From Anaerolineales bacterium (GTDB lineage: Bacteria; Chloroflexota; Anaerolineae; Anaerolineales; UBA11858), in assembly GCA_015485245.1 (NCBI GenBank), contig WFTY01000352.1, forward strand, positions 1 through 13,096: a stretch of DNA of 13,096 nt, read 5' to 3'. Numbering within the stretch: the stretch's first letter is position 1; the number at the start of each line of letters is the position of its first letter. The position numbers and the translations under genes are program-made. The notes under the pieces are model-generated. The model was not told where the DNA came from and ran no database searches. It saw nothing but the letters and a program-made list of their open reading frames with translations. Shown one piece after another: positions 7,214-13,096 of the stretch.

Positions 7214-7219
7214 TAAAAT
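7211..7219 (+). promoter_or_regulatory. Extended -10 promoter element for the CNB-PH gene, implying a leaderless mRNA
   Basis: TGC-TAAAAT is an extended -10. Only six bases separate it from the ATG at 7226, so transcription should start at or next to the A of the start codon. No Shine-Dalgarno sequence is present and no -35 hexamer is seen 17 bases upstream, where the inverted repeat lies instead. Confidence 0.5.
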
Positions 7220-7225
7220 GAACTC

Positions 7226-8902
7226 ATGCTACCAGAACCAGAAATTGCATCCCGCGTCCGCCTGCTCAAACAAGTGCTCATCTTCAACGAGTTCGACGAA
7301 AACGGACTCGCGGAGGTCGCCCAGCGACTAAAAGAGCAGCGCTTCGCCGCGGGGGCGACGGTTTTTCGCCAGGGCGACGAAGCCGACCGGCTATTCATCG
7401 TCGCTACGGGCAAACTGGATGTCTTCCGCCTCACCCCGGAGGGGGAGGAGGGCTTTCTGGCACGCTTCGAGCGCGGCGACACCTTCGGCGAGGAAGGGCT
7501 TTACGCCAACAAACCACGTTCAGCAACCGTGCGGGCGATCACCGCTGTTGAACTACTCTACCTGGACGCCGCCGATTTCCGCTGGTTGCGAAAAGCCTAT
7601 CCCCAGGTGAACCCCTACCTGCTGGCCTTCCGGCAAACTTACGAGGCCGCCCGTCAGATGAACATCCGCTGGCTGGGCGACGGCGAGACCATCAGCCTGA
7701 TCAGCCGCCGCCATCCCATCCGCATGATCGGCGAAATCCTCACCATGCTGCTTATCATGGCCGCGCTCACCACCCTGCTGGTGGGCGGCGCTTTTTTCCT
7801 GGTGGGGAACGAAAAGCTGGTTCCCATAGCCCTGGTTATCGGCGGCATCAGTTCGCTAATCAGCCTGGGGGTCAGCGGCTGGATTTACGCCGAGTGGCGC
7901 AACGATTACCTTTTTGTCACCAACGTGCGCGTCGTCTGGCGAGAGCGCATTCTGCTGCGCAGCGCCAGCCAGCAGGAAGTACCTCTGCGGACGATTCAAT
8001 CCCTGGACGTGCGCACCGACAACGTGCTGCAACGGCTGGTCAAGACCGGGGCGCTGGTGATCCGCACCTTTAACAGCGAGATGTACCTGACCGAGGTGCG
8101 TCAGCCCCAACGCATGAAAAACATGATTAACGGCTTTTTGCGCCGCACCCAACGGCTGGCCGCCCGCCAGGAGCGCGAAGCGATCCGACAGGTCATTCGC
8201 GACCGCCTCAACCTGCCAAAAATCGAAGCTCCGCCTGAGATCCCCGAACGCGTGCCGCCCGTCATCGAGGAACGCCCCCACCCGCTGGCGCTTTTCAAGA
8301 CCCGCGTCGTGGAAGGGAACGGCGTGATTACCTACCGCAAGCATTGGTCCGTCTTCCTGAGTAGCGCCTGGCTGCACCTGCTCTGGCTCATGCTCGCTGT
8401 TATCAGCCTGCCGTGGACGCTCCCCATCCTGATCGCCAGCCGCAACATCTTCATCTTCTTGCTTGCCAGTATCATCACCCTCTTCCCCCTCGCCTCGCTG
8501 GCCTACAAATACGCCGACTGGCGCAACGACATCTACCGCCTGACCAAAGATCGTATCATCGACCGGGAAAAACGCCCACTGGGGGCAGAATCCTTCCGCT
8601 CGGCCCCCCTGAAAAACATCCAAAGCGTGCAACACGAAATCCCCAGCACCATCGGATTGCTACTCAACGTCGGTTCGGTGCGGATTAACGTGGGAGATGA
8701 CACGCTGGTCTTTCACGGCGTCTACGACCCCGCGCTGGTACATCAGGACATCTCCCGCCGTATGGAAGCGCTCATCGCCCAGCAGGAAAGGGAACGCATC
8801 GCCCAGGAACACGATCGCATGGCGACCTGGCTGGAAATTTACCACGACCAGGTAAAAGACCTGCACCCCACCAGCGGCGATCACGAACCCGATTTTTCCT
8901 GA
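7226..8902 (+). CDS. Cyclic nucleotide-binding domain protein with two membrane/PH-like modules
   Basis: This 558-residue protein combines a sensor domain with membrane modules. Residues about 13-130 form a cyclic-nucleotide-binding (CNB) domain. Its phosphate-binding cassette has FGEEGL (87-92) and PRSATVRA (97-104), keeping the Glu and Arg that contact cAMP or cGMP in known members, so ligand binding is plausible. A TM pair (about 168-193 and 199-220) precedes a bacterial PH-like (DUF304/bPH2, YdbS-type) domain at about 221-300. A second TM pair (about 376-400 and 406-427) precedes a second PH-like domain at about 428-515. The modules align: YAEWRND (221-227) with YADWRND (429-435), and LRTIQSL with LKNIQSV. 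The C-terminal tail (515-548) is charged and helical. No DNA-binding domain is present, so it is not a CRP-type regulator. It probably couples a nucleotide signal to an envelope process. It leads a run with def and recF, 87 bases before def. Confidence 0.85.
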   Translation: MLPEPEIASRVRLLKQVLIFNEFDENGLAEVAQRLKEQRFAAGATVFRQGDEADRLFIVATGKLDVFRLTPEGEEGFLARFERGDTFGEEGLYANKPRSATVRAITAVELLYLDAADFRWLRKAYPQVNPYLLAFRQTYEAARQMNIRWLGDGETISLISRRHPIRMIGEILTMLLIMAALTTLLVGGAFFLVGNEKLVPIALVIGGISSLISLGVSGWIYAEWRNDYLFVTNVRVVWRERILLRSASQQEVPLRTIQSLDVRTDNVLQRLVKTGALVIRTFNSEMYLTEVRQPQRMKNMINGFLRRTQRLAARQEREAIRQVIRDRLNLPKIEAPPEIPERVPPVIEERPHPLALFKTRVVEGNGVITYRKHWSVFLSSAWLHLLWLMLAVISLPWTLPILIASRNIFIFLLASIITLFPLASLAYKYADWRNDIYRLTKDRIIDREKRPLGAESFRSAPLKNIQSVQHEIPSTIGLLLNVGSVRINVGDDTLVFHGVYDPALVHQDISRRMEALIAQQERERIAQEHDRMATWLEIYHDQVKDLHPTSGDHEPDFS

Positions 8903-8944
8903 TTCCAGAGCAGCCCCAACAACGCCATTTCCCCCAAAATCGAG

Positions 8945-8950
8945 TAGAAT
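8945..8950 (+). promoter_or_regulatory. Possible -10 element upstream of def
   Basis: TAGAAT lies in the 87-base gap before def and would give a leader of about 33 bases. No convincing -35 or TGN extension accompanies it, so def may instead be read from the upstream promoter. Confidence 0.25.
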
Positions 8951-8989
8951 TAGACGCAACCACTCAAGAGAGGTTTTCAAACACCCGGT

Positions 8990-9502
8990 ATGACTGTACG
9001 CACTATTGTGACCGTGCCGCACCCAGTATTGCGAAGGCAAGCGAAAAAGGTCACCGACTTTAACGCCGAACTACAAACGCTGATCGACGATATGATCGAG
9101 ACGATGCGCGCCGCGCCGGGGGTGGGACTGGCCGCGCCGCAAGTCAACGTTCCCCTGCGCCTGTTCGTCGCCGAATTTGGCGACGAAGACGACCCCGAAG
9201 CCCCCACACAGGTCTATGTGGTGATTAACCCGCGCATCGTCGCGGCCTCCCGCGAAACGGAAATCGGGGTGGAAGGCTGTCTCTCAATCCCAGAACTGGT
9301 CGGCGAGGTCGTCCGTCCACGCGCCGTCACCGTGAAGGGGCTTGATCGCCATGGGCAGCCGCTCACCCTGAAGGCGAAGGGCTGGCTGGCGCGCATCTTC
9401 CAGCACGAGATCGATCACCTCCAGGGTGTGCTCTTCACCGATCACGCCTTGCGAGTGTGGGATGCCGAGGCGGAAACAGAGCCACAAGCCACAGCCGACT
9501 AA
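8990..9502 (+). CDS. def: Peptide deformylase
   Basis: It removes the formyl group from the N-terminal methionine of new proteins at the ribosome, using a bound metal (usually Fe2+ in bacteria). All three family motifs are intact in 170 residues, the normal length. They are GVGLAAPQ (44-51), EGCLSIP (95-101) with metal ligand Cys97, and QHEIDH (138-143) with ligands His139 and His143 and catalytic Glu140. The N-terminus IVTVPHPVLRRQAKKV is typical and supports ATG 8990, although no close Shine-Dalgarno sequence is present; GAGAGG lies 17 bases upstream, too far to be ideal. Methionyl-tRNA formyltransferase (fmt), a frequent partner, is not next to it. recF follows after 25 bases, so the two are probably co-transcribed. 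Confidence 0.95.
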   Translation: MTVRTIVTVPHPVLRRQAKKVTDFNAELQTLIDDMIETMRAAPGVGLAAPQVNVPLRLFVAEFGDEDDPEAPTQVYVVINPRIVAASRETEIGVEGCLSIPELVGEVVRPRAVTVKGLDRHGQPLTLKAKGWLARIFQHEIDHLQGVLFTDHALRVWDAEAETEPQATAD

Positions 9503-9527
9503 ATCGCGCCGGCCTTCCCCAAAATCC

Positions 9528-10727
9528 ATGTACCTCACCCATCTCTCGCTGACGAATTTCCGCAGCTTCGCGCGCCTGGATAGCGACGTATCGCCCGGCG
9601 TCAACCTGATTGTGGGGAATAACGCCCAGGGAAAAACCACTTTGCTGGAGGCGATTTACTATCTTTCCACGTTGACCTCCTTTCAGGCCAGCCAGCAGCG
9701 CGAGTTAATTAACTTCCTGGCGGCACGCCAACCGCTGGCGGTCGCCCGCATCGAAGCCGAATACCAACGCGGAGAGCGGACGCACCACCTGGAAGTACGC
9801 GTCATCCAAGAGCCAAACGGCAATGGGGGCGTCCGCGTTCGGCGAGAGGTGCTTCTCGACCGCCTGAAGCGCAAAAGCAGCGAGGTGATTGGCCATCTCA
9901 ACGCCGTGCTCTTCCTGCCGCGCATGTTCAGCATCGTCGCCGGCGCGCCCGCCGAACGACGCCAATATCTCAACCTGACCATCACCCAGGTTGACCCACG
10001 CTACACCGCCGCCCTGAGCGCTTACAACAAAGCGCTCAGTCAGCGCAACGCTCTGCTCAAACAAATCAATGAGCGCGGCGGCGACCCCGGTCAACTGGAT
10101 TATTGGGATGAGTTGATCGCGCAAAACGGCGCAACGCTGATCGCCGCGCGCATTCAGACCTTGATGGAACTGGAAGACCTCGCGGCCATCGCTCATAGCG
10201 AACTTACGCACGGCGCAGAACGCCTGCGCCTGATTTACCGCCCGGCTTACGACCCCCTCACCGATCCGGCCAACCAGCTCAGCCTGCCCCTCGATGCACC
10301 GATAGACCGCCGCGGCTACAGCGAGGGAGAGATCGCCGCCGGCCTAAAAGATGCGTTGCAGGCAGCGCGGCGCGAGGAAATTGCCCGCGGGATGACCACC
10401 CTCGGCCCTCACCGCGACGATCTACATTTCTTAAGCAACGGCATCGACCTGGGAACATACGGTTCGCGCGGCCAGATACGCACCGCCTTGCTGGCGTTGA
10501 AAATCGCCGAAATCTCCTGGTTGAAGAAACACACCCATTTCTGGCCGGTGGTTTTGCTGGATGAGGTGCTCGCCGAACTGGATAACCAGCGCCGTGCTGA
10601 CCTGCTACGGCGACTCGCAAACATCCGCCAGGCGTTGTTGACGACGACCGACCTGTCGCTCTTCTCCCCCAGGCTCATCGATTCAGGCACAATCTGGAAA
10701 ATCGCTGACGGGCGACTGGAACGCTGA
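9528..10727 (+). CDS. recF: DNA replication and repair protein RecF
   Basis: RecF is an SMC-like ATPase that helps load RecA at single-strand gaps together with RecO and RecR. The N-terminal MYLTHLSLTNFRSF is the classic start. Walker A is GNNAQGKT (30-37), a TLGPHRDDL segment lies at 291-299, the ABC-type signature is GSRGQIR (312-318), and Walker B is VVLLDEV (341-347), followed by the D-loop residues ELD (350-352). At 399 residues it is slightly longer than many RecF proteins. I chose ATG 9528 because the conserved N-terminus begins exactly there; the longer frame from 9426 runs inside def. There is no Shine-Dalgarno sequence. The gene lies behind def and not in a dnaA-dnaN-recF-gyrB cluster. 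Its end is six bases from the convergent rsmG end, with no terminator between them. Confidence 0.95.
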   Translation: MYLTHLSLTNFRSFARLDSDVSPGVNLIVGNNAQGKTTLLEAIYYLSTLTSFQASQQRELINFLAARQPLAVARIEAEYQRGERTHHLEVRVIQEPNGNGGVRVRREVLLDRLKRKSSEVIGHLNAVLFLPRMFSIVAGAPAERRQYLNLTITQVDPRYTAALSAYNKALSQRNALLKQINERGGDPGQLDYWDELIAQNGATLIAARIQTLMELEDLAAIAHSELTHGAERLRLIYRPAYDPLTDPANQLSLPLDAPIDRRGYSEGEIAAGLKDALQAARREEIARGMTTLGPHRDDLHFLSNGIDLGTYGSRGQIRTALLALKIAEISWLKKHTHFWPVVLLDEVLAELDNQRRADLLRRLANIRQALLTTTDLSLFSPRLIDSGTIWKIADGRLER

Positions 10728-10733
10728 AAGCGC

Positions 10734-11447
10734 TCAGGCGAGCGGCCGCTTGGCAGGAACGCCCACGCGACGGGGATACTGCTGGGGAGTAGCGGCCACT
10801 TTGTCCACCACAACCAGGTAACGTTGTTCCACTACCCCCGGCAGGGTGACCGGGATCAGGCGCTGCAAGCGCCCGCCGAGCAGGTTCATCCCCTGTTGAG
10901 CAACGTGGGCTTCCGCCGGGGCGCTTTCTCCTTTCATCGCCAACGCCTTGCCACCCAGGCGCACCAGCGGCAGCAGATATTCCATCAGAATGGGCATCCG
11001 CGCGACGGCGCGGGCTAGCGCCCAATCATATTGCTCGCGATGTTCCGCCAGCCTCCCCACGGTTTCCGCCCGCTCGCAAAGCACTTCAACATCCTCCAAA
11101 CCCAGTTGCTCCACCATATGCTGGCAAAAGCGCGCCTTCTTGCTCACAGACTCCACCAGCGTCAATCGCATTTTGGGAAAAAGAATCTTCAACGGCAGGC
11201 CGGGAAACCCCGCGCCGGTGCCCACGTCGATCACCCGCGCCATCGGCGTGTTCTGCATAGCCAGATAGGCGCTGAACGAATCCAGAAAGTGCTTTACCTG
11301 CACCAGTGGGGGATTATCCACCGCAGTGAGGTTAAAACGCCGATTCCAGAGCGCCAGTTCTCTGGCATAGATATCCAGGGCTGCCTGCTGCCGGGATGTC
11401 AGAGTCAAGCCGGTCAATTTCTTAAGTTCACGCGCCAGTTTTTCCAT
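10734..11447 (-). CDS. rsmG: 16S rRNA (guanine(527)-N7)-methyltransferase RsmG
   Basis: RsmG (GidB) adds the N7 methyl group to G527 of 16S rRNA using S-adenosylmethionine; loss gives low-level streptomycin resistance in several bacteria. The 237-residue protein has the N-terminal helix region with LALWNRRFNLTAV (31-43), the SAM-binding motif VIDVGTGAGFPGLPL (72-86), LTLVES (96-101) ending in the acidic residue expected to bind ribose, and DWALARAVA (141-149). It ends in the typical YPRRVGVPAKRPL. I chose the ATG at 11447 over the longer frame from 11495. The extra 16 residues are hydrophobic and unlike the family, and they would run back through the promoter. A TATAAT box ends seven bases before this ATG. 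No Shine-Dalgarno sequence is present, in keeping with a leaderless message. Confidence 0.93.
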   Translation of the reverse strand: MEKLARELKKLTGLTLTSRQQAALDIYARELALWNRRFNLTAVDNPPLVQVKHFLDSFSAYLAMQNTPMARVIDVGTGAGFPGLPLKILFPKMRLTLVESVSKKARFCQHMVEQLGLEDVEVLCERAETVGRLAEHREQYDWALARAVARMPILMEYLLPLVRLGGKALAMKGESAPAEAHVAQQGMNLLGGRLQRLIPVTLPGVVEQRYLVVVDKVAATPQQYPRRVGVPAKRPLA

Positions 11448-11454
11448 CGCAGTG

Positions 11455-11460
11455 ATTATA
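11455..11460 (-). promoter_or_regulatory. rsmG: Consensus -10 box for rsmG
   Basis: On the minus strand it reads TATAAT, seven bases before ATG 11447, placing the start point at or next to the start codon. The 17-base-distant -35 position reads GTTTTA, a poor match, and coincides with the T-rich tail of the upstream terminator. Confidence 0.55.
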
Positions 11461-11484
11461 CCTGAGAGGGAAAGAAGTAAAACC

Positions 11485-11513
11485 AGGAGCGCCACCGTAT
11501 TGGTGGCGCTCCT
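11485..11513 (-). terminator. Intrinsic terminator of the DUF4349 gene
   Basis: AGGAGCGCCACC and GGTGGCGCTCCT form a perfect 12-bp stem with a five-base loop (GTATT in plus-strand sense). On the minus strand it is followed by GGTTTTACTTCTTT, a T-rich tail. It begins 11 bases after the DUF4349 stop codon and separates that gene from rsmG. Confidence 0.8.
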
Positions 11514-11524
11514 GCGCAGCTCAA

Positions 11525-12445
11525 TTACTTGCTAGCTTGACGCGCTTGCTTGCGCCGTCGCCGCCAGCGAACAACCCCTCTGCCCAGATAAAACAGCGGC
11601 AGGCCGATCAACGTCCCCACCGGCAAAATATAGATCACCAACCAGATCACAAAGCTGCCCAGTCCCTGCAAAGTGTTGACCAACGCTTCCACCGCGTCCT
11701 TGGCAACGCCTACGGGCTGCCAGCCGCCGATCTGCAACGGTTTGTTCGCCTCATCGGCGGTGATATCCACGCTGATCGCCGAGAACGCCGCCGATTGCTC
11801 ATAATACTGCATTTGCCCTTTGATCACTTCAATCTGCTCCCGCACGCTGACCAGTTGGTTATAAACCTGCAACACATCCTCGGTCTTGCGGGCATCTTCC
11901 ATGATCTGCACCAGCTGGGCTTCGGCGGCTTCCAGGTTGCGCAGGCGCGACTGTAAATCGGTGTACTGGCTGGTGACATCCTCCCCAGTGATGTTCTCCG
12001 AGCGCACCTCGCCCGCCCCGGCTTTGATCTGCCTCAGGGCCTCATCCAACCGTTCCACAGGCACGCGTACAGTAATAGAAGCCTGATCCACCGTGGTGCC
12101 GTTCTGCAGCGTGGTCTGCCACAATTGTGAAGAAACCACAAATCCGCCCATCTCCTCCGCCAGAGAAACGATCTCTTCGAGGGTGCGGGCGGGATCCGCC
12201 ACCACGATGGACAGCGAGGCGTTCTTAATCACCATCCGCTCCACCGTCGGCGCCGAACCGCTGCTGAATTCCACCTCAACCGGAGCACTGGCATAATCGG
12301 CAGCTGGTGCCTCCAGCGCCAGCCTCTCGCTCTCCACGTATCCGCCGCCATACGCTTCTTCAACATAGGGCGCCGACTGTGCGCTGGCGCAGGCCGCCAG
12401 CAGCAAGACAAAGATCACCAACAGGGGAAAAAACCATCGCTTCAT
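11525..12445 (-). CDS. DUF4349-type lipoprotein with C-terminal membrane segment
   Basis: This 306-residue envelope protein starts with a lipoprotein signal peptide: MKRW, a hydrophobic core, and lipobox LAAC with Cys19 as the lipidated residue. Residues 20-65 are a low-complexity linker. From about 68 the sequence matches the DUF4349 layout: a beta-rich segment (MVIKNASLSIVV, 71-82; SITVRVPVERLDEAL, 123-137), TSQYTDLQSRLRNLEA (158-173), and a predicted coiled coil at about 160-218. A membrane segment at about 262-288 is followed by a very basic tail (RWRRRRKQ). DUF4349 has no firm biochemical role. The protein would be held in the membrane at both ends with the coiled coil outside. AAGGAG lies ten bases before the ATG. 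It is 114 bases downstream of the metallophosphoesterase gene, may share its transcript, and ends at a strong terminator. Confidence 0.87.
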   Translation of the reverse strand: MKRWFFPLLVIFVLLLAACASAQSAPYVEEAYGGGYVESERLALEAPAADYASAPVEVEFSSGSAPTVERMVIKNASLSIVVADPARTLEEIVSLAEEMGGFVVSSQLWQTTLQNGTTVDQASITVRVPVERLDEALRQIKAGAGEVRSENITGEDVTSQYTDLQSRLRNLEAAEAQLVQIMEDARKTEDVLQVYNQLVSVREQIEVIKGQMQYYEQSAAFSAISVDITADEANKPLQIGGWQPVGVAKDAVEALVNTLQGLGSFVIWLVIYILPVGTLIGLPLFYLGRGVVRWRRRRKQARQASK

Positions 12446-12454
12446 CTCTCACAT

Positions 12455-12460
12455 CTCCTT
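12455..12460 (-). promoter_or_regulatory. Shine-Dalgarno sequence of the DUF4349 gene
   Basis: AAGGAG on the minus strand, nine bases before the ATG at 12445, supports that start. Confidence 0.55.
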
Positions 12461-12559
12461 GTTCTGGGACAATGTTTTTCGAGCCAACACCCCCAAGACG
12501 TTATTCCCCTGAAAAAAGTTCCCCACAAAATCCATTTGCCAACGCGCCCGGCGTCATCT

Positions 12560-13096
12560 TTACCAGCCCTCGGTCAGGCGCACGATATGCCGCTCAGGGA
12601 GTCCCGCCGCCTGCATGCGTTCCTGCACTGCAGGGATATCATAATCCACGCGGCGGAACTCGATCATCTGTTGATCGGTATCCAGCAAGGCATATGCAGC
12701 GCGGGGATCGCGGTCGCGCGGCTGCCCCACCGAGCCAGGATTGATAATCATGCGCGGCGCTAGCTCATAGCTGGTATTGGGCTCCGGGACGACCAGCTCA
12801 ATTCGCTTTTTCCCATCAGGCAGAAAAAACAGACTGGGGAGATGCGAGTGCCCCACAAAACAATAAGCCGTATCTAAAACCTGGAAGTTCTCCCAAGCGG
12901 TGCGCGCGTCCAGGATATATTCCCACACGGGCTGACGTGGGCTGCCGTGCGCCAGGGTAATCTCCTCGCTGGCGATCGTCATGGCTGGCAGGCTTTCCAG
13001 GTAGGCCAGATTTTCCGCAGTGGTGTTCTTCTGCGTCCAGTAAACGGCCTGCCGGGCTGTAACGTTAAACGCCGCCAGGTTGAGATGCCCCAAGGC
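12560..13096 (-). CDS. Metallophosphoesterase (YfcE/MJ0936-like), N-terminus outside the window
   Basis: This is the C-terminal part, about 178 residues, of a calcineurin-like phosphoesterase with a two-metal centre. The frame is open to the right edge. The first possible in-window start is a TTG in the middle of a family-typical A-L-G-H-L segment, so it is not a real start. The N-terminal D-x-H and GDxx metal motifs and the GNHD motif must lie beyond 13096. Counting from that TTG, TLAHGSP (46-52) supplies one metal-binding His, FVGHSHLP (79-86) is the GHxH motif, and INPGSVGQPRD (117-127) is the conserved glycine-rich segment of the YfcE/YsnE-like group. Related proteins act on small phosphodiesters in vitro and the true substrate is unknown. 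It is followed by the DUF4349 gene on the same strand after 114 bases. Confidence 0.88.
   Translation of the reverse strand, partial: ALGHLNLAAFNVTARQAVYWTQKNTTAENLAYLESLPAMTIASEEITLAHGSPRQPVWEYILDARTAWENFQVLDTAYCFVGHSHLPSLFFLPDGKKRIELVVPEPNTSYELAPRMIINPGSVGQPRDRDPRAAYALLDTDQQMIEFRRVDYDIPAVQERMQAAGLPERHIVRLTEGW

Noticed and set aside
11448..11495. Hydrophobic N-terminal extension of RsmG (MALLVLLLSLSG) as a signal peptide
   Set aside because: RsmG is cytoplasmic, the extension is not family-like, and its coding stretch contains the TATAAT box.

Overview
The window looks like chromosomal DNA of a GC-rich bacterium, most likely a Chloroflexota (Anaerolineae-like) lineage. This rests on recollection, not a search. 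The pointers are a stand-alone MutL-like ASKHA protein without a B12 mutase, proteins with very acidic N-termini carrying P-[ED]-W motifs, Thr/Pro-rich membrane proteins ending in LPxTG-type signals, and start codons directly behind a -10 box. I see no rRNA, tRNA, CRISPR array, insertion sequence or phage gene. Coding density is very high: the longest gene-free stretch is 114 bases, so no gap over 300 bases needs comment.

Region A (1-5577, plus strand) is a run of five closely spaced genes. They are a two-TM protein with an acidic N-terminus (its 5' end lies outside the window), a six-TM protein overlapping it by ATGA, a MutL/GlmL-family ASKHA protein, a beta-rich protein with sandwich-barrel-like repeats and a possible C-terminal KOW/SH3-like segment, and a small membrane protein with a Thr/Pro-rich stalk and an LPETG sorting signal. 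The function of this block is not known to me and it is the best candidate for an undescribed system. It ends at a bidirectional hairpin terminator (5597-5637) shared with the convergent gene that follows.

Region B (5659-7119, minus strand) is a phosphoglucomutase/phosphomannomutase-family enzyme. It diverges from region C across a 106-base spacer holding two outward-facing extended -10 elements (TGN-TAAAAT) and a perfect 7-bp inverted repeat.

Region C (7226-10727, plus strand) holds a cyclic-nucleotide-binding protein fused to two copies of a TM-pair plus bacterial PH-like module, then peptide deformylase (def) and recF. The last two are 25 bases apart.

Region D (10734-13096, minus strand) holds rsmG (16S rRNA G527 methyltransferase, convergent with recF at 6 bases), a DUF4349-type lipoprotein, and the C-terminal part of a YfcE-like metallophosphoesterase cut by the right edge. 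A strong 12-bp-stem terminator ends the DUF4349 transcript. Directly after it lies a consensus TATAAT seven bases before the rsmG ATG, consistent with a leaderless mRNA.

Housekeeping identities (def, recF, rsmG, the phosphohexomutase, the phosphoesterase) rest on clear motifs. Roles in region A and of the CNB-PH protein are inference.
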